DNA of 64,000 nt from Amyelois transitella (GCF_032362555.1 NC_083513.1:5704001-5768000), one strand, 5' to 3'. Positions 1 through 24,943 are shown, counted from the stretch's first letter. Notes: generated from the sequence alone by a model not told the origin. Translations and numbers: made by a program.

Positions 1-876
1 TTGACAAACAAATATGATCAATTTGACATATTTATCGCAAATATCACAACGAAATAAAAACACGCGCTGTCCCTACCTAAAAAAATAAAAATCGAAGACC
101 ACTCCATATTTGCCTCCATACTTCCATACATGTTTGATTGATGGTTTAAAAAATAAACGAACGAAGAAGATCGTTTTTTGGTGACGAATAAGCTAAAAAA
201 CTAAGATCAAATTTGATTTTAATATCAATATAGCAGACAAAACATTCTAGAGTACGAAATTCATATCAGAGTTGTCATGGTTGCGAAAATTTTTCAATGG
301 GTGCTAGGTGATGCTGCCCGCAATGACTTAAACTAGTACAATGGCACCATCCATGGTTGGCTCTGTGCCTCTTTTCAATTGGATAGAATCGATTCGAACT
401 TCTGCAATACTCATAATCGAGTTCTCATTTTCGGTGATGTAGTACCCAAAGAAAAGAACGTTTGTATTCGTACCGTAACTACACAGTCGACGAAAGCTAC
501 AGACAGACCCGATAACTTAAAAATTAAAACCACCCTTTGTTGTGAAAGGAGATCTATTTGAGAAAGGAAATAAGATTTTTCTACCATTAAAAGAGCCAAA
601 GCATGTTTGCCTTTAATGAAACAATGACATGGTAGATAATAATAATTTTGGGATACCTCTACCTACCTACTTCATAACTACTTATTGTTAAGTATTTTTT
701 CACTCCAGTTTTTGCCGTGATTCAAATTCAAAGCCATACCTAATTATCATGCATGTGACTATCTCTGTCTTCATAGGCTTTTAAAATGAAACAGAAAGTC
801 CGCATCGGGGACTCCGGTGACGGCCCGACCACGACGCGGCCGGCAGCCCTACCTAAATATCCACCTCTCACTTCAT
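1..876. other. Upstream flank of Gdh, no gene seen
   Basis: AT-rich DNA with a few short open frames on both strands, none longer than about 60 codons and none resembling a known family. I see no exon with convincing splice sites. The region probably holds the distal promoter of the glutamate dehydrogenase gene. Confidence 0.5.
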
Positions 877-881
877 TCAGT
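877..881 (+). promoter_or_regulatory. Possible initiator (TCAGT) of the Gdh promoter
   Basis: A TCAGT initiator consensus lies 137 bases upstream of the Gdh start codon. If its A is +1, the bases at +28 to +32 (CGTCA) match four of five positions of the arthropod downstream promoter element. There is no convincing TATA box. This is motif matching only; 5' end data would be needed to confirm the start site. Confidence 0.3.
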
Positions 882-1017
882 GAGCCTGTAGTCGTCGGGG
901 CGGGTCGTCACTGCACCGTATTAATATTATCATCACAAAATCTGTGTATTTATAAGTTATATACTGTAGGACGACCCGATACCTAACCCGACCTAAGTAC
1001 TTAAACAATCAAGCGAA

Positions 1018-14484
<13,467 letters not shown>

Positions 14485-14675
14485 ACTCTCACTTTCAATC
14501 TAAGTATTGTCTGCATTTTATAGGCTCCTTTCTAGACCCTATGCACATAAGTATAACTTTTAAGACATTATATTCACAGTATTTTTCTTTGTTGAAATCA
14601 TGGCTTTTTTACTTTATTATAAGCGAAATATTAAGTGAAAATTTAATTTTCCAATTGTATCGTCTTGAATTTTTG

Positions 14676-14681
14676 AATAAA
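14676..14681 (+). other. Gdh polyadenylation signal
   Basis: AATAAA about 190 bases after the Gdh stop codon, the first canonical signal on this strand. It gives a short 3' UTR. Confidence 0.55.
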
Positions 14682-14919
14682 ATATTGTTTTACTGTTACC
14701 AAATTTATATTTTTCCCGTAAATATGTAATATACCTACTACCTACCTACTCGTACATTTTCTTCATTTATCCTAGGTTCAATTTGTTAGATCCGTATAAA
14801 TTAAGACCAAATATAAAACAACAGTCGAACTACTTATTTCTCTTTGATTCTACATAAGCTCCACGTGTCTCTCCCTCTTGTTATAAAACGAAATTGTTCG
14901 AACACACATTTTGTTACGA

Positions 14920-15065
14920 GGAGAATTTGAGGCTTAGCTACATAGGAATTTTCAAAAAATAAGCCGTTATTACATCATTCTATCTCTCTGGTAAATTTCG
15001 TCAAAATCAATCCCGTAGTTTTTGAGTAAATTCCTTACAAATGACAAACATAAATACTTTACATA
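14920..15065 (+). repeat. RTE-like tail fragment
   Basis: GGCTTAGCTACATAGG followed by CTGGTAAATTTCGTCAAAAT and GTAGTTTTTGAGTAAATTCC has the same block order as the tails at 11478 and 25940. It is diverged and is intergenic between Gdh and the p24 gene. Confidence 0.5.
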
Positions 15066-15164
15066 GGTCAAATATTTTATAATTATAATAATTATTAGTA
15101 CCTATAGCTGTGTGAAGTCGTGCCACCGTGGTCGCCCCTCTTCGCCGTCCGGGAATCGTATATA

Positions 15165-15310
15165 TAAATATAGAAATCTTAGCTTTGGTGGTCAAATCAG
15201 GAAGGTGGTGAAAATCTAAAATGCGTGTCGCATATAGGCACAAGTTCAAATTCCACCTCGGCCATGTACCATGTACCAATGCCTATAGTTCAGTGTAATG
15301 CAATATATAT
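15165..15310 (+). repeat. SINE family B head fragment (tRNA-derived)
   Basis: AATGCGTGTCGCATATAGGC and then AAGTTCAAATTCCACCTCGG match, with changes, the B-box half of the full SINE at 57450-57673 read on its minus strand. This is an old head-only fragment. The rest of 15310-15639 is non-repetitive and is the likely promoter and 5' UTR of the next gene. Confidence 0.5.
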
Positions 15311-15639
15311 AAGTTTGAATATTAGCCGATCCTCTTACGGTGATGGATTCTTTTCCTCAGTAGGTAGTGAGGTGAGGATGAAACCGGGTGCAGGAGCCAG
15401 GAAAAAGGATCGCATGGAAACAATGAACGCAACACGAAATATTTTTATGAATTCTGAACGCATCAGTATATCGGCGCGCGGTCGCAGTGACGGCAAGTGA
15501 CGGTGACAGCTGATTTTTTGATATTGGAACGCAGCCAATTACGTGTCGCTGTCGGTCGGGTAAAAATGTCAATCGATGCTTATTTGTGATTAAGTTTTTA
15601 CATTAATTTTATCTAAACCGGCAATATATAATAAAGAAA

Positions 15640-17376
15640 ATGATTACAACACCTGTTTTAGTTACAATATTATTATCATTAATCAGTGGAATAGTTTCCA
15701 AAAGTGTGGAGTTGACTTTTGAACTACCTGATAGTGCTGTTGAATGTTTTTATCAAGATATAGAAAAGAATACTTCAGCAGCATTAGAATACCAAGTAAA
15801 AAACTGTTTTTTCTAATTAAACACTGCATACACCAACTTAGGATTTCATTCATTTCCATTTTAACCTTTAATAAAGGTTAAAATATATGACACTGCTTTT
15901 CCTGTTATGTATTCGATCATTATAGTTTTTGTATGTTTCTTCCAGGTTATAACTGGAGGCCAGTATGACGTAGATGTGAAAATAGAAGGCCCTAATAAAC
16001 AAATCCTTTACCAGCAGCAAAAGATGCAATATGATTCATTCCAATTTACAGCCCAACAAACAGGTAGGTACACACCCAATCTCTTGTGATATTATGTGCT
16101 ATTTACAAAACTAAATTGTTTAACTTTATTTTTGTAATGACCTATTATTATTGGATTTTGAATCTCGTACTTCTCCAATGTTCTGTATATAAGAAATTCT
16201 GGTGATAATTCATTCATTTGAGCTATTAATTCAAATTTTAATTTTTAATCTGATGTCCCCCAGTACAAATGCTGCCTACTGTAGGATCAATATATATCAC
16301 TTGTATATTCACAGAATTATGTCTATTTCCCTAATGGAGCAGACAGAGCCAACTGTCTTGAAAAGACTGACAGACAACATTCAGGGTTGAAATGTTTCTA
16401 TTTTAATTGAATTAATAAATAATTTTTATTAAATTCCTCTGTCTGATATCAAATCTGTGGACTTTTTGCCTGGACTCATGACAAATGTATCTTTTGCATT
16501 AGAGGTTTTTAATATTGAGTGATGCAAATTACATGAATTAAATACAAATTGAAAATTTTTCCAATGGTACTAGCTGTCCTGGCAAACACTGTTTTGCCAT
16601 TTAAATAAGGGGTTTGAAAAATAAATGTTGGCCTATTCTCAGCCCTACTTAATAAGCTCACAAAATTTCATGAGAATCGGTCAAGCTGTTTCGTAGGAGT
16701 GCAGGAACGAATATTGTGACATTTTTTTATTTGATTTGAAATAGTATAGTTTGTAATATTTTATTTCAGGTGTTTACAAAGTCTGCTTCAGCAATGAATT
16801 CAGTACATTCTCACACAAACTGGTTTATATGGAAATGAATGTTGGACCCGAGAAAGCTTTACCAGGTGTTGGAGAACATGCCACTGTTCTCACACAGGTA
16901 CCAATATATTTTTTTAATTTCTTAATCCTGTTAGTATCAATATGTATTCCGTTGCTGCACATTAGGTGATCTGGAGGTGAAGTCAAGTATGCTGTGGGTT
17001 TAGTAGTTTATCTTAATAATAATACTTTAAGAATACTACAGCACCTACTATTACATAATTATTTTTTTCTGTAGCTTTAGTAAAACCTGCAAATAAATTT
17101 GAAGCACTTAAAACAAACAATTTTAATAACTTAATTTTGTTTCAGCTGGAAACTTCAGCAAATGATATCCATACAGCACTTAACCAAATTATTGACCACC
17201 AAACTCACCATAGACTCAGAGAAGCCCAAAGCCGGAAAAGAGCAGAAGACTTGAATGACAGAGTGTTCTGGTGGTCTACTGGCGAGACTGTGGCCATTGT
17301 CTGTGTTGCTATAGCTCAAGTCATGATCCTAAAGAACTTCTTCAGTGATAGACCTACACTGTACAGTCGAATGTAG
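15640..17376 (+). CDS. TMED7: p24 family cargo receptor, TMED7-like
   Basis: Type I membrane protein that cycles between ER and Golgi in COPII/COPI vesicles and helps select cargo such as GPI-anchored proteins. Exons 15640-15795, 15946-16063, 16770-16897 and 17146-17376 join in phase to 210 residues, the normal p24 length. Residues 1 to about 20 form a signal peptide. The GOLD domain follows, with cysteines in VECFYQD and [15 protein letters not shown] coiled region ([15 protein letters not shown] to RAEDLND) precedes one membrane segment near the C-terminus. The short tail has the FF signal (KNFFSD) and no dilysine. The match to vertebrate TMED7/TMED3 ([15 protein letters not shown], HxRLREAQ) is by memory; another gamma-class p24 name is possible. 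Confidence 0.93.
16311..16387 (-). repeat. Degenerate SINE family A fragment
   Basis: Contains GAGCCAACTGTCTTGAAAAG from the tail half of SINE family A, inside intron 2 of the p24 gene. It is partial and diverged. Confidence 0.5.
16566..16740 (+). repeat. RTE-like tail, second variant
   Basis: Starts ACTAGCTGTCCTGGCAAAC and continues with AAATTTCATGAGAATCGGTC and GTAGGAGTGCAGGAACGAA. The order of blocks is that of RTE-type 3' ends. It lies in intron 2 of the p24 gene, about 30 bases upstream of exon 3. Confidence 0.55.
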
Positions 17377-17650
17377 TTAAATAATAGAATTAATTTTATT
17401 AAAATATTTCGTGAACTACTTCTGGTTTTTATCTCAAAAATAAAAATGCTATGTTATTAAATGTTTATTTACACATTGCAGCACATCATACAAGTAAACT
17501 TCTCAAATTTCGAGAAATTTACAACAAAATTTTTGATTTTATATTACAAAATAAAGGTTATTTTGTTTATTAACATAATTTCATTATACTCAGTAATTTA
17601 CACTCCTTCCTGTGGAGGTCTATGGTAATACAAACCTTTAATTTATTAAG

Positions 17651-18524
17651 TTAAAAAAGTACCAGCAAAGCAAATACTCCATTTACTAGAGCACAAGGAT
17701 ATGCTATCAATGGTCTTTGTTCAGCATCTCCAGACATAGTCACAAACAATCTGCTTGCTGATAAAGCTGACCAAATCACTGCAACTGCAGATATCATCAG
17801 TCCTATAGTTCCTTCTAAAGAAACAAAAATTCCTAATCCAGCCAATACTACCATAGGCAACATACAGTATCCCAGCACACTAGCTACACTTAGTACAGTA
17901 AAAACACCTTCTGTGCGACTCATCAGAGACAATAAAAAATACATTAATATAACTGACATGACTGAGAGACCATACACATATCCAAAGTGTGCCTTGTTTC
18001 CTGAGAGGAATAAACAAACCGCCAATGCAAGACAAAATGCTATAGGTCCAGCTATATCAGTGTCCCTCAATAAGAAATTAGCATCATCAGCTTTAGATTG
18101 TCCATGAAAAGGATTTAGTACTGCTAATGTTTTCTCCAATATCCTGTCTGGGTATATCTCCAACTCATCTAATAAAGGAGGCTCATCAAACTCTGTTGTT
18201 TCTCCTGGAGCTTCTCCAGTTATTGGTGCTGGTGTAAATAAGTTTGGATTATAGTACTGATTGTTATTTGGAGGAAGTGTGCCTTGAGTTTGATCATATG
18301 AAAAATTTTGGTGCTCTGTAGGAAATGTCTGGAAGTCTGAAAACAATTAAATTGGTAAATTTTGTATTCCCAAGTGAATACATTAAAAATAAGTACATTG
18401 AATTAAAGTGATGCTTACCAAGAGTTTGGCCTGGATCAACAAAGGTATTGGAAGTATCAAATGTATAACTTTGGCTGTTGTTTTGGGTTTGCCAAGCATA
18501 ATCATTGGGATTGTAATTAGCCAT
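17651..18524 (-). CDS. YIPF5: YIPF5 (Yip1 family) Golgi membrane protein
   Basis: Yip1-domain protein of ER exit sites and cis-Golgi that binds YIF1 and Rab GTPases. Two exons, 18524-18419 and 18336-17651, join with a split Asp codon to 263 residues, close to the 257 of the human protein. The N-terminal half is cytosolic, hydrophilic and rich in N, Q, Y and P, with the family feature LLDELEIYPDRILEKTLAVL before the membrane part. About five membrane segments follow from residue 129 to the C-terminus (IAGPIAFCLALAVC onward). The gene is convergent with the p24 gene, with 274 bases between the stop codons, so their 3' UTRs probably meet. Both products act at the same ER-Golgi step, but that shared location may be chance. 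Confidence 0.95.
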
Positions 18525-18754
18525 GACTAAATAGCTAACTAACTTTATGAAATTTCAATTTATTTGCAAAATTGTGCCAAGTACAAGACAATACAAATCA
18601 CATCACAACGCAAATGTCAACATGACAGCTGTCATTGAACCGACGGCTGGTATATCTGCGTTCACGTTAATGTGGCTAACAGCAACAGCTAACTTGTGGC
18701 TGATTAAGTTTACTGGTGTGTATGTAGGTTGTAGGCAGAATTGATGTATTTATA

Positions 18755-19080
18755 ACTAGCTGTTGCCCGCGACTTCGTCCGCGTAAATTTCGAGTTGAAT
18801 CTTGAACATACAGTCAGACAAAAAATGTAAAAAAAAATCTCTATCCGTTTCAGTCAAATTATTAAATGTACAGACAAAATATTGTTACCGTTATATTATA
18901 TGTATTTTTTTGATTATCAGTTTTTTTAAATAAAATACTCAAACAACACATAAAGAAATATTTTTCAATAATAAAATTATCTCGTTTTTGTTGGGGGTCG
19001 TACTTGGACCGCCAATTTCAGTCTCACGTGCCCACCACTGGACCATCGAGGCCGTTGCGGTGGTGTTGAAATTAAAGTAG
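18755..19080 (+). repeat. RTE-like tail start and older interspersed repeat
   Basis: ACTAGCTGTTGCCCGCGACT is the signature opening of the lepidopteran RTE-like repeat, here followed by diverged sequence. The stretch 18840-18905 (CAGACAAAATATTGTTACCG and flanks) is repeated at 19731-19773 plus 25894 onward, which is the site the LTR element entered. Confidence 0.55.
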
Positions 19081-19083
19081 ACT

Positions 19084-19336
19084 GCATACATACATATGGT
19101 CACGACTATATCCCTTGCGGGGTAAACAGAGCCAACAGTCTTGAAAAGACTGAATGGCCACGTTCAGCTAAGTATTTGGCTTAATGATATAATTGAGATA
19201 CAAATAGTGATAGATTGCTCGTCCATCGCCAAAAAAAGAATCCCAAGTTTGTAAACCTATCCCTTAGTCGCCTTTTACGACATCCATGGGAAAGAGATCT
19301 TATTCTTTTTTGAATTGGTACCGGGAACCACACGGT
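19084..19336 (-). repeat. SINE family A, near full length
   Basis: A 250-bp copy running from a CATACATACATATG tail on the left to the CGGGAACCACACGG head on the right. It lies upstream of YIPF5 inside a patch of older repeats. Confidence 0.75.
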
Positions 19337-19773
19337 ACCAAAGTAGACTACCAAAAATCTTTTTACGTGAGAATTACGCATGTTATGTGCGGCAAAACCA
19401 GAATGTTACCAAACTGATTTTCACTTATATTTATATGTTATAGGTATCGTACAATGATAAATTACATTGAATTTTAAATTTCGTAACTTATTTGCAGGCA
19501 AACTCATGCCTTGACGGCATTCAAACGTCGATAATTTTTTTTAGTGAACCGGTTTTGATAAAACAAACTTTAAATGTTTTTCTGAGTTAAAACAAAGTAA
19601 TTGGTGAAAGTTTTAAGTAAATCGGTTCAGTACTTTCGGAGATAATCGTGACATACATACCTACAGACAGACTGACAAGAAATTAAAAAAAAAAATTTTG
19701 CTTTCTATTATTCATTCTAAGTGTCCTTCTATCCATTTCAGTCAAAAATACTAAATGTACAGACAAAATATTT

Positions 19774-20703
19774 TGGAGAGAGAGATTCTCCAGGGTTTCT
19801 TGTAGTAGAATAATACTCCGTTTCAGAAGGTGAGAATGGAATGGTTTATTTACAAAAGTTGGACATATTTATATAAAACTATTTACAATGGAAAAGGCAT
19901 GGACGAATCAAAAATACGGAATTATAACCAATGATAAAGAGAAGTTATTTGTAACAAATCAGAAATATCGAATTATAGCCAATAGTGTGAGCGTATTTAC
20001 AATAGGAAATCTATCGAAAAGTTTTTGAGGATAATAAAATGGATTTGCATAGATTTCCGAGAATTTTGCATTGCTGTCTCTTGAGTCTGGATAGCTCCGT
20101 CTCGTTTCCGCTACACGTGTCGAGCTTGAGTTTCTGTGACGCCCGGTGCGGCCGCAGGCGCGCCGAGGGCGCTACGTGCGGTGTGCACGCGATGTTTGTT
20201 GGGTGAAACTTGCTTGCGTATAAAACCGTCTTGCTGCTTGCTCCCCGCCTCAGTGTGAATTTGAACTTGCGGCGTGAGGTCGCGCTCGTGAAGCTCTCGC
20301 GAAGTGCAGTGTGTGCGTCGAACTCTTGAGTTGTGTTGTTTCGGACGGAGATCCGATGGACAATAATGCAGTGTGGAGAATTGGCGTGTGAAGATGCTGA
20401 TGCTGCCTGGAAGAACTGCTGATGCACGATGTGTGGCATGTCCATGTGCACGCGCTCACAAACAGTTCTTTTCAGAACTAGCTTCTTCTGGTTTCTGGGC
20501 AACGAACTCGGCATGATATTAAAGTGCTTGATTTGTTTTATTCATCTCTTATATATATATGTATTATATCTATTATATCCTGGTAAGGTATTGTAATTGT
20601 AAATGGTAAATATTGTGAAGGTAACTGTTGTTCTTGTTATTCGGTAAGGTAAGCTTGTTGGTAAGTATGTTGGTACTTGATGATAAGTATGCTGGTAGCC
20701 ACA
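19774..20703 (-). repeat. 3' LTR of the CsRn1-like element
   Basis: A 930-bp copy identical by eye to 24964-25893. On the minus strand it begins TGTGGCTACC and ends TCTCTCTCCA. Open frames inside it (167 and 69 codons) occur in both copies and are incidental. It sits 1.25 kb upstream of YIPF5 in the same transcriptional direction. Confidence 0.93.
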
Positions 20704-20720
20704 GTACTCCCCCTCAAGTG
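20704..20720 (-). other. Polypurine tract of the LTR element
   Basis: On the minus strand the bases just before the 3' LTR read CTTGAGGGGGAGTAC, a purine-rich run where plus-strand DNA synthesis is primed in this family. Confidence 0.75.
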
Positions 20721-23700
20721 AAACGTACCGGCAACCTGACGGCACGGCCGACACGAGTTTTCTTATCCGTTTGTTGTGGCGTCATGTTGCTCGTATTGAC
20801 CGGAGCGGGAATTTTCTGTGGTGAGGTACTTTCTTGCGCCTGTGCCTTAGTGATAGCTTGACCTTGACCTAGTGTAGCTTGAGCTTGAACTTGTGTTGAC
20901 ATTGTTGATGAATTTGCGACGTCGTCGTCTTGCAATAGGTAGGCAGGCTTGAGTCGGTCTATTGAAATGTTTGACTCGCGATCCGGTAGTTGAATTGTGT
21001 AGTACTTGTCAGTTAGTCTCTTGATAACACGATAAGGGCCTTCGTATGGTGATTGAAGTGACTTCTTAACGGCGTCGACACGAACAAATACGTGTGTGCA
21101 ATCTTGTAGGTCTTTATGAATGAAGATGCGTGGATTGCTGTTGTGATGTATTGTTGACTGTTGCGGGCTATGTTCTTTGATGGTAGATCGTAGTTTTTCG
21201 ACGAAGTTGTAGTCCATTGATGTAGGTATTGATGACGTAGTGAAAAATTCACCCGGTAGACGTAAGTTATAGCCATATGTGAGTTCGGCTGGGCTAACTT
21301 CAGCGTCTGTGCGTAGGGTGGCGCGTAATCCGAATAGGACTGTAGGTAACTCGTCGATCCATGACCTTGAACTTGATAGCCGGGTGCGTAGTGCGGTCTT
21401 CAGTGTTCTGTGCCAGCGTTCGACGATACCGTTTGATTGCGGATGGTATGCTGTAGTGCGATTTTTCGTGATTCCCATAAGCTTCATAAGGTTGTTGAAA
21501 AGTTGACTTTCGAACTGACGTCCTTGGTCGCTGGTGAGTGTTGTAGGGCATCCGAATCTCGTAATCCAGTGGTTGTAAATTACTTCGGTAACTTTGTCAG
21601 CTGTTATTTCTTCGGTAGGTATTGCTTCGGGCCATTTCGTTTCGCGGTCAATCATGGTTACTAGGTAGCGATAACCTTGAGGCGTCGTAGGTAGTGGTCC
21701 GACGATGTCCACGTGTACGTGTCGAAAACGTTCAGTTGGCGGGAATTTCGAAACTTCGCTGTAGGTATGGCGTTGAACTTTGTTTTTTTGACAATCGATG
21801 CAGCTTTTCGTCCATCTTGAGATGTCGCTATTCATTGACGGCCAAAAATATTTTTGAGATGCCATCTTCCGTGTTGTTCGTGTACCGGGGTGGTTGATGT
21901 TGTGTACACTCTTGAATACTTCTTCACGATATTTTTCGGGGATGTATGGTCGTATGTTCGATGTTGATGTTTCGCAGTAGAGTTCGACGTCGGTGTTGGG
22001 AATGATGATTTTCTTGAGACAGATGTTGTCTTGTTTTTGTAAGTCGGGTACAGATGTGTCTTCGTGTTGAGCTTTTGCAATTTCTTCGTAATTGATTGTA
22101 GACGGGAATGATACTGCTTCTATGCGACTTAGGGCATCGGCTACGATGTTGTTTTTTCCGCTCACATGGCGTATGTCGGTTGTGAACTCGCTGATGAATA
22201 GGAGTTGTCGGGTACGGCGTGGCGTTTCTGTAGTCGACGTTATTTTGTGCATAGCGAACGTAAGAGGTTTGTGATCGGTGAAGATGATCAGTGGACGTCC
22301 CTCGAACATTTTTCGGAAGTGTTTGACGGCCATGTAGATTGCTTGTAGTTCTCTGTCGTATGTTGAATATTTTGTTTGTGCGCTGGAAAACTTCTTAGAA
22401 AAATAGCCAAGTGGTTGCCATTTTTCGTCGATGTATTGTTGTAGCACGGCGCCAGCTGATTTATCCGAAGCGTCGCAAAATAGGGCGTAAGTAGCATCGT
22501 GGGACGGGTGGGCGAGTAAAGCAGCGTTGCATATGCTGTTTTTACATGCTTCGAATGCGTCCGATGACTCTTGTGTCCATTGTATGACGGTTTTGTCACG
22601 TTTCTTGACGTTGTGGAGATGTGCATTGAGTGGTGCTTGGATAGATGCGGCGTTAGGTATGTGATCGCGGTAGAAATTCAACATACCGAGAAAACGACGT
22701 AGCTCTTCGATAGTGTTGGGCTTGGGGTATTTTGAGATGATGTCTACCTTTTCAGCTGGTGGTTTGATACCATCTTTGGATACGATGTAGCCCAAGAACT
22801 TTACTTCAGGTTGGCCAAAGTGACATTTTGCTGGGTTGATGGTGATGCCATGTTCTTCAAGTCGTTCGAGTACTTGCCGTAGGTGTTCACGGTGCTGGGT
22901 TTCGTTTTCTGATGCTATGAGTACGTCGTCGATGAATGGAAAGACGAAAGGTTGTCCTTTGAGTACTTGGTGGATGAATCGTTGGAAGGTTTGGCCTGCG
23001 TTCTTGAGACCTGGACACATTCGTGGGAATTCGAATAGTCCCATCGGTGTGATGATGGCTGTCTTCTCGATGTCTTCCTCACGAACCATCAGTTGTTGAT
23101 AAGCTCGATTTAAGTCCAAAACTGAGAATATGGTCTTCCCGGCAAGCTGGTAGGTGAAGTCTTTAACCCTTGGAACTGGATAGCGGTCGGGTTTGGTGAT
23201 CGCATTGAGACGGCGATAATCACCACAGACTCTGATGTCTCCGTTCTTCTTGGGTACGACGTGAAGTGGTGATGACCATGGGCTCTTGCTGGGTCGACAA
23301 AGTCCTTGTTCAATCATATTTTGGAACTCTTGCTTGACTTTCTCGTAGCGATGAGGTGGTATGGGACGAGCTCGACAGTGCACAGGTTGACCTTCGGTTT
23401 CGATGAAATGTTGAACGTTGATCTTGCTATTGTTGATATTCATGGCGGTGAGACGAGTAATTCCGGGATAATCGGCGAGTATCGTGTGATACGAATTATT
23501 CGAGTCTATACTGCGTATTGTAGGTACAGATGTTGCTCGAACAGGGGCGTTGACCTTTAAACTCGTAACGTTGTCGATTAGTCTTTTGTTTTTGAGATCG
23601 ACGATGAGTTGATGATGTTTGAGAAAATCGGCTCCCAGGATCGGCTTCGATACGTCTGCAACGATGAATTTCCACTTGTATGGACGACGTAGGTTGAGAT

Positions 23701-24010
23701 CAAGTTCGAGTGTTTTTTCGCCGTATGTTGATATGACGGTGTTGTTGGCGGCATACAGCTTGTAGGGTAGCGGCTTAGTTAGGCTGGTTTTTAGCCTAGG
23801 TATAGCCGAAATGTTCGCACCGGTGTCCACCAGGAAAGATAATCCAGTTTTTTTGTCTGTGACGAATAGGCGGTATGTACATGGGAGAACGTCGGATTCC
23901 GCCTCGGCCAACGTTCGGTCTAGTTTTCCGGCTTCTCGGTTTTCGTGATGTAGGAACAGGGCGGTGTACATTTTCTCGCTTGTGCTCCAAAACGTCGGTG
24001 GTAAAAACAA
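20714..24010 (-). CDS. pol polyprotein of the LTR element
   Basis: One long frame of about 1098 codons. In order it shows an aspartic protease (LVDTGANISAIP), reverse transcriptase (VCGDYRRLNAI; FSVLDLNRAYQQL; active-site FIDDVLIA), RNase H (FCDASDKSAGAVL; FTDHKPL) and an integrase with an HHCC zinc finger (CIDCQKNK) followed by the DDE core (VDIVGPLP; SDQGRQFES; NGIVERWHRT). The protease-first, integrase-last order defines Ty3-type elements. The frame overlaps gag by 91 bases and lies in another frame, as is known for this family. Confidence 0.93.
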   Translation of the reverse strand: MFLPPTFWSTSEKMYTALFLHHENREAGKLDRTLAEAESDVLPCTYRLFVTDKKTGLSFLVDTGANISAIPRLKTSLTKPLPYKLYAANNTVISTYGEKTLELDLNLRRPYKWKFIVADVSKPILGADFLKHHQLIVDLKNKRLIDNVTSLKVNAPVRATSVPTIRSIDSNNSYHTILADYPGITRLTAMNINNSKINVQHFIETEGQPVHCRARPIPPHRYEKVKQEFQNMIEQGLCRPSKSPWSSPLHVVPKKNGDIRVCGDYRRLNAITKPDRYPVPRVKDFTYQLAGKTIFSVLDLNRAYQQLMVREEDIEKTAIITPMGLFEFPRMCPGLKNAGQTFQRFIHQVLKGQPFVFPFIDDVLIASENETQHREHLRQVLERLEEHGITINPAKCHFGQPEVKFLGYIVSKDGIKPPAEKVDIISKYPKPNTIEELRRFLGMLNFYRDHIPNAASIQAPLNAHLHNVKKRDKTVIQWTQESSDAFEACKNSICNAALLAHPSHDATYALFCDASDKSAGAVLQQYIDEKWQPLGYFSKKFSSAQTKYSTYDRELQAIYMAVKHFRKMFEGRPLIIFTDHKPLTFAMHKITSTTETPRRTRQLLFISEFTTDIRHVSGKNNIVADALSRIEAVSFPSTINYEEIAKAQHEDTSVPDLQKQDNICLKKIIIPNTDVELYCETSTSNIRPYIPEKYREEVFKSVHNINHPGTRTTRKMASQKYFWPSMNSDISRWTKSCIDCQKNKVQRHTYSEVSKFPPTERFRHVHVDIVGPLPTTPQGYRYLVTMIDRETKWPEAIPTEEITADKVTEVIYNHWITRFGCPTTLTSDQGRQFESQLFNNLMKLMGITKNRTTAYHPQSNGIVERWHRTLKTALRTRLSSSRSWIDELPTVLFGLRATLRTDAEVSPAELTYGYNLRLPGEFFTTSSIPTSMDYNFVEKLRSTIKEHSPQQSTIHHNSNPRIFIHKDLQDCTHVFVRVDAVKKSLQSPYEGPYRVIKRLTDKYYTIQLPDRESNISIDRLKPAYLLQDDDVANSSTMSTQVQAQATLGQGQAITKAQAQESTSPQKIPAPVNTSNMTPQQTDKKTRVGRAVRLPVRFT

Positions 24011-24831
24011 TGTGGCGATGGCGAATTATCTCGTGAGTTTGGACGAGAATAGTTGCGGTTCCGGGACTGGGATCGATTTTTTCGGTGATTGTTATTGTTG
24101 TATGGCGGTCTTGATTTCAGTTCGGCGATTTCGACGGAAAGTTTTCTTAATTCGTTGATGAGAAATTGTGTATCTGACGGTTGCGATGATGACTGGGCTT
24201 GTGATGATGATTGCGACGACGTGGTTATGCTGACGGCGGAAATTTCCCGATGTTGCTCCATCATTTTGTCGGCAAGTAGGGCAAGCTCTTCTAATGCGGT
24301 TGTCGTGCTAAATGATTCGCTTACGGCGAGGACAGAGCGAATATGTGCCGGTAGATGGTTGGTCCACATGAGTCGTAGTGTGGCGTCGGGAATTCTGTCT
24401 CGAGCGAGATCGCGCATCCGCCGTAGCAGGTGGGTTGGCTTCTGGTCGCCTAGTTCCATTTCGGACAGAAGCTTTTGGAATTGCCGGCTGTCCGATTCTT
24501 CGTAGGCGGTGATGAGACGCTCCTTAATAGCCTGGTATGGGTTCGTCTCTGGCGGATTGTAGAGGAGGTCGCTGATTTGCTCTATATCTTGTTTTTCGAG
24601 ACGAGCGATGACCATCTGCGCCATCTTCTGTTCACCCTTCTTTTGGTCGTGGGTGGCAGCCTCGAAACTGTAGAACCATAGACGTGGTCGGTCGCGCCAG
24701 AATGGTGGTATCCGCAGAGCGAGGGATATGTTGGCGATTTCGGGCTGGTTGTGGACGTGGGCTGGATCGGGCTGTGTGGACTGCGATGCGGCGGCAGCGG
24801 CGGCATTTGCGGCAGATTTTTCGGCGTCCAT
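23920..24831 (-). CDS. gag of the LTR element
   Basis: About 303 codons. The N-terminus is alanine-rich, followed by a helical core typical of Ty3 capsids (IPPFWRDRPRLWFYSFEAA; MRDLARDRIPDATLRLMW) and a basic stretch near the end. The C-terminal CFYHRRFGAQARKCTPPC is the CHCC-type finger of CsRn1-clade gag proteins, in place of the usual CCHC knuckle. Confidence 0.85.
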   Translation of the reverse strand: MDAEKSAANAAAAAASQSTQPDPAHVHNQPEIANISLALRIPPFWRDRPRLWFYSFEAATHDQKKGEQKMAQMVIARLEKQDIEQISDLLYNPPETNPYQAIKERLITAYEESDSRQFQKLLSEMELGDQKPTHLLRRMRDLARDRIPDATLRLMWTNHLPAHIRSVLAVSESFSTTTALEELALLADKMMEQHREISAVSITTSSQSSSQAQSSSQPSDTQFLINELRKLSVEIAELKSRPPYNNNNHRKNRSQSRNRNYSRPNSRDNSPSPHCFYHRRFGAQARKCTPPCSYITKTEKPEN

Positions 24832-24943
24832 GATGATTCCTTTCTTTTTTGTTGCAGTCGGGCAGAGATTCCGCGTTGAAATTTCTTTCTTCAGGAATTT
24901 TTCCGCTGGGCCGACGAGCAGGGATTCTTCTTCTTGTTGTTGT

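Noticed and set aside
20011-20514. 167-codon frame in the LTR, repeated at 25201-25704
   Set aside because: It lies wholly in the LTR, appears twice only because the LTR is duplicated, and resembles no known protein.
23306-24505. Several plus-strand frames of 64-138 codons across gag and pol
   Set aside because: Antisense shadows of the LTR element coding regions.
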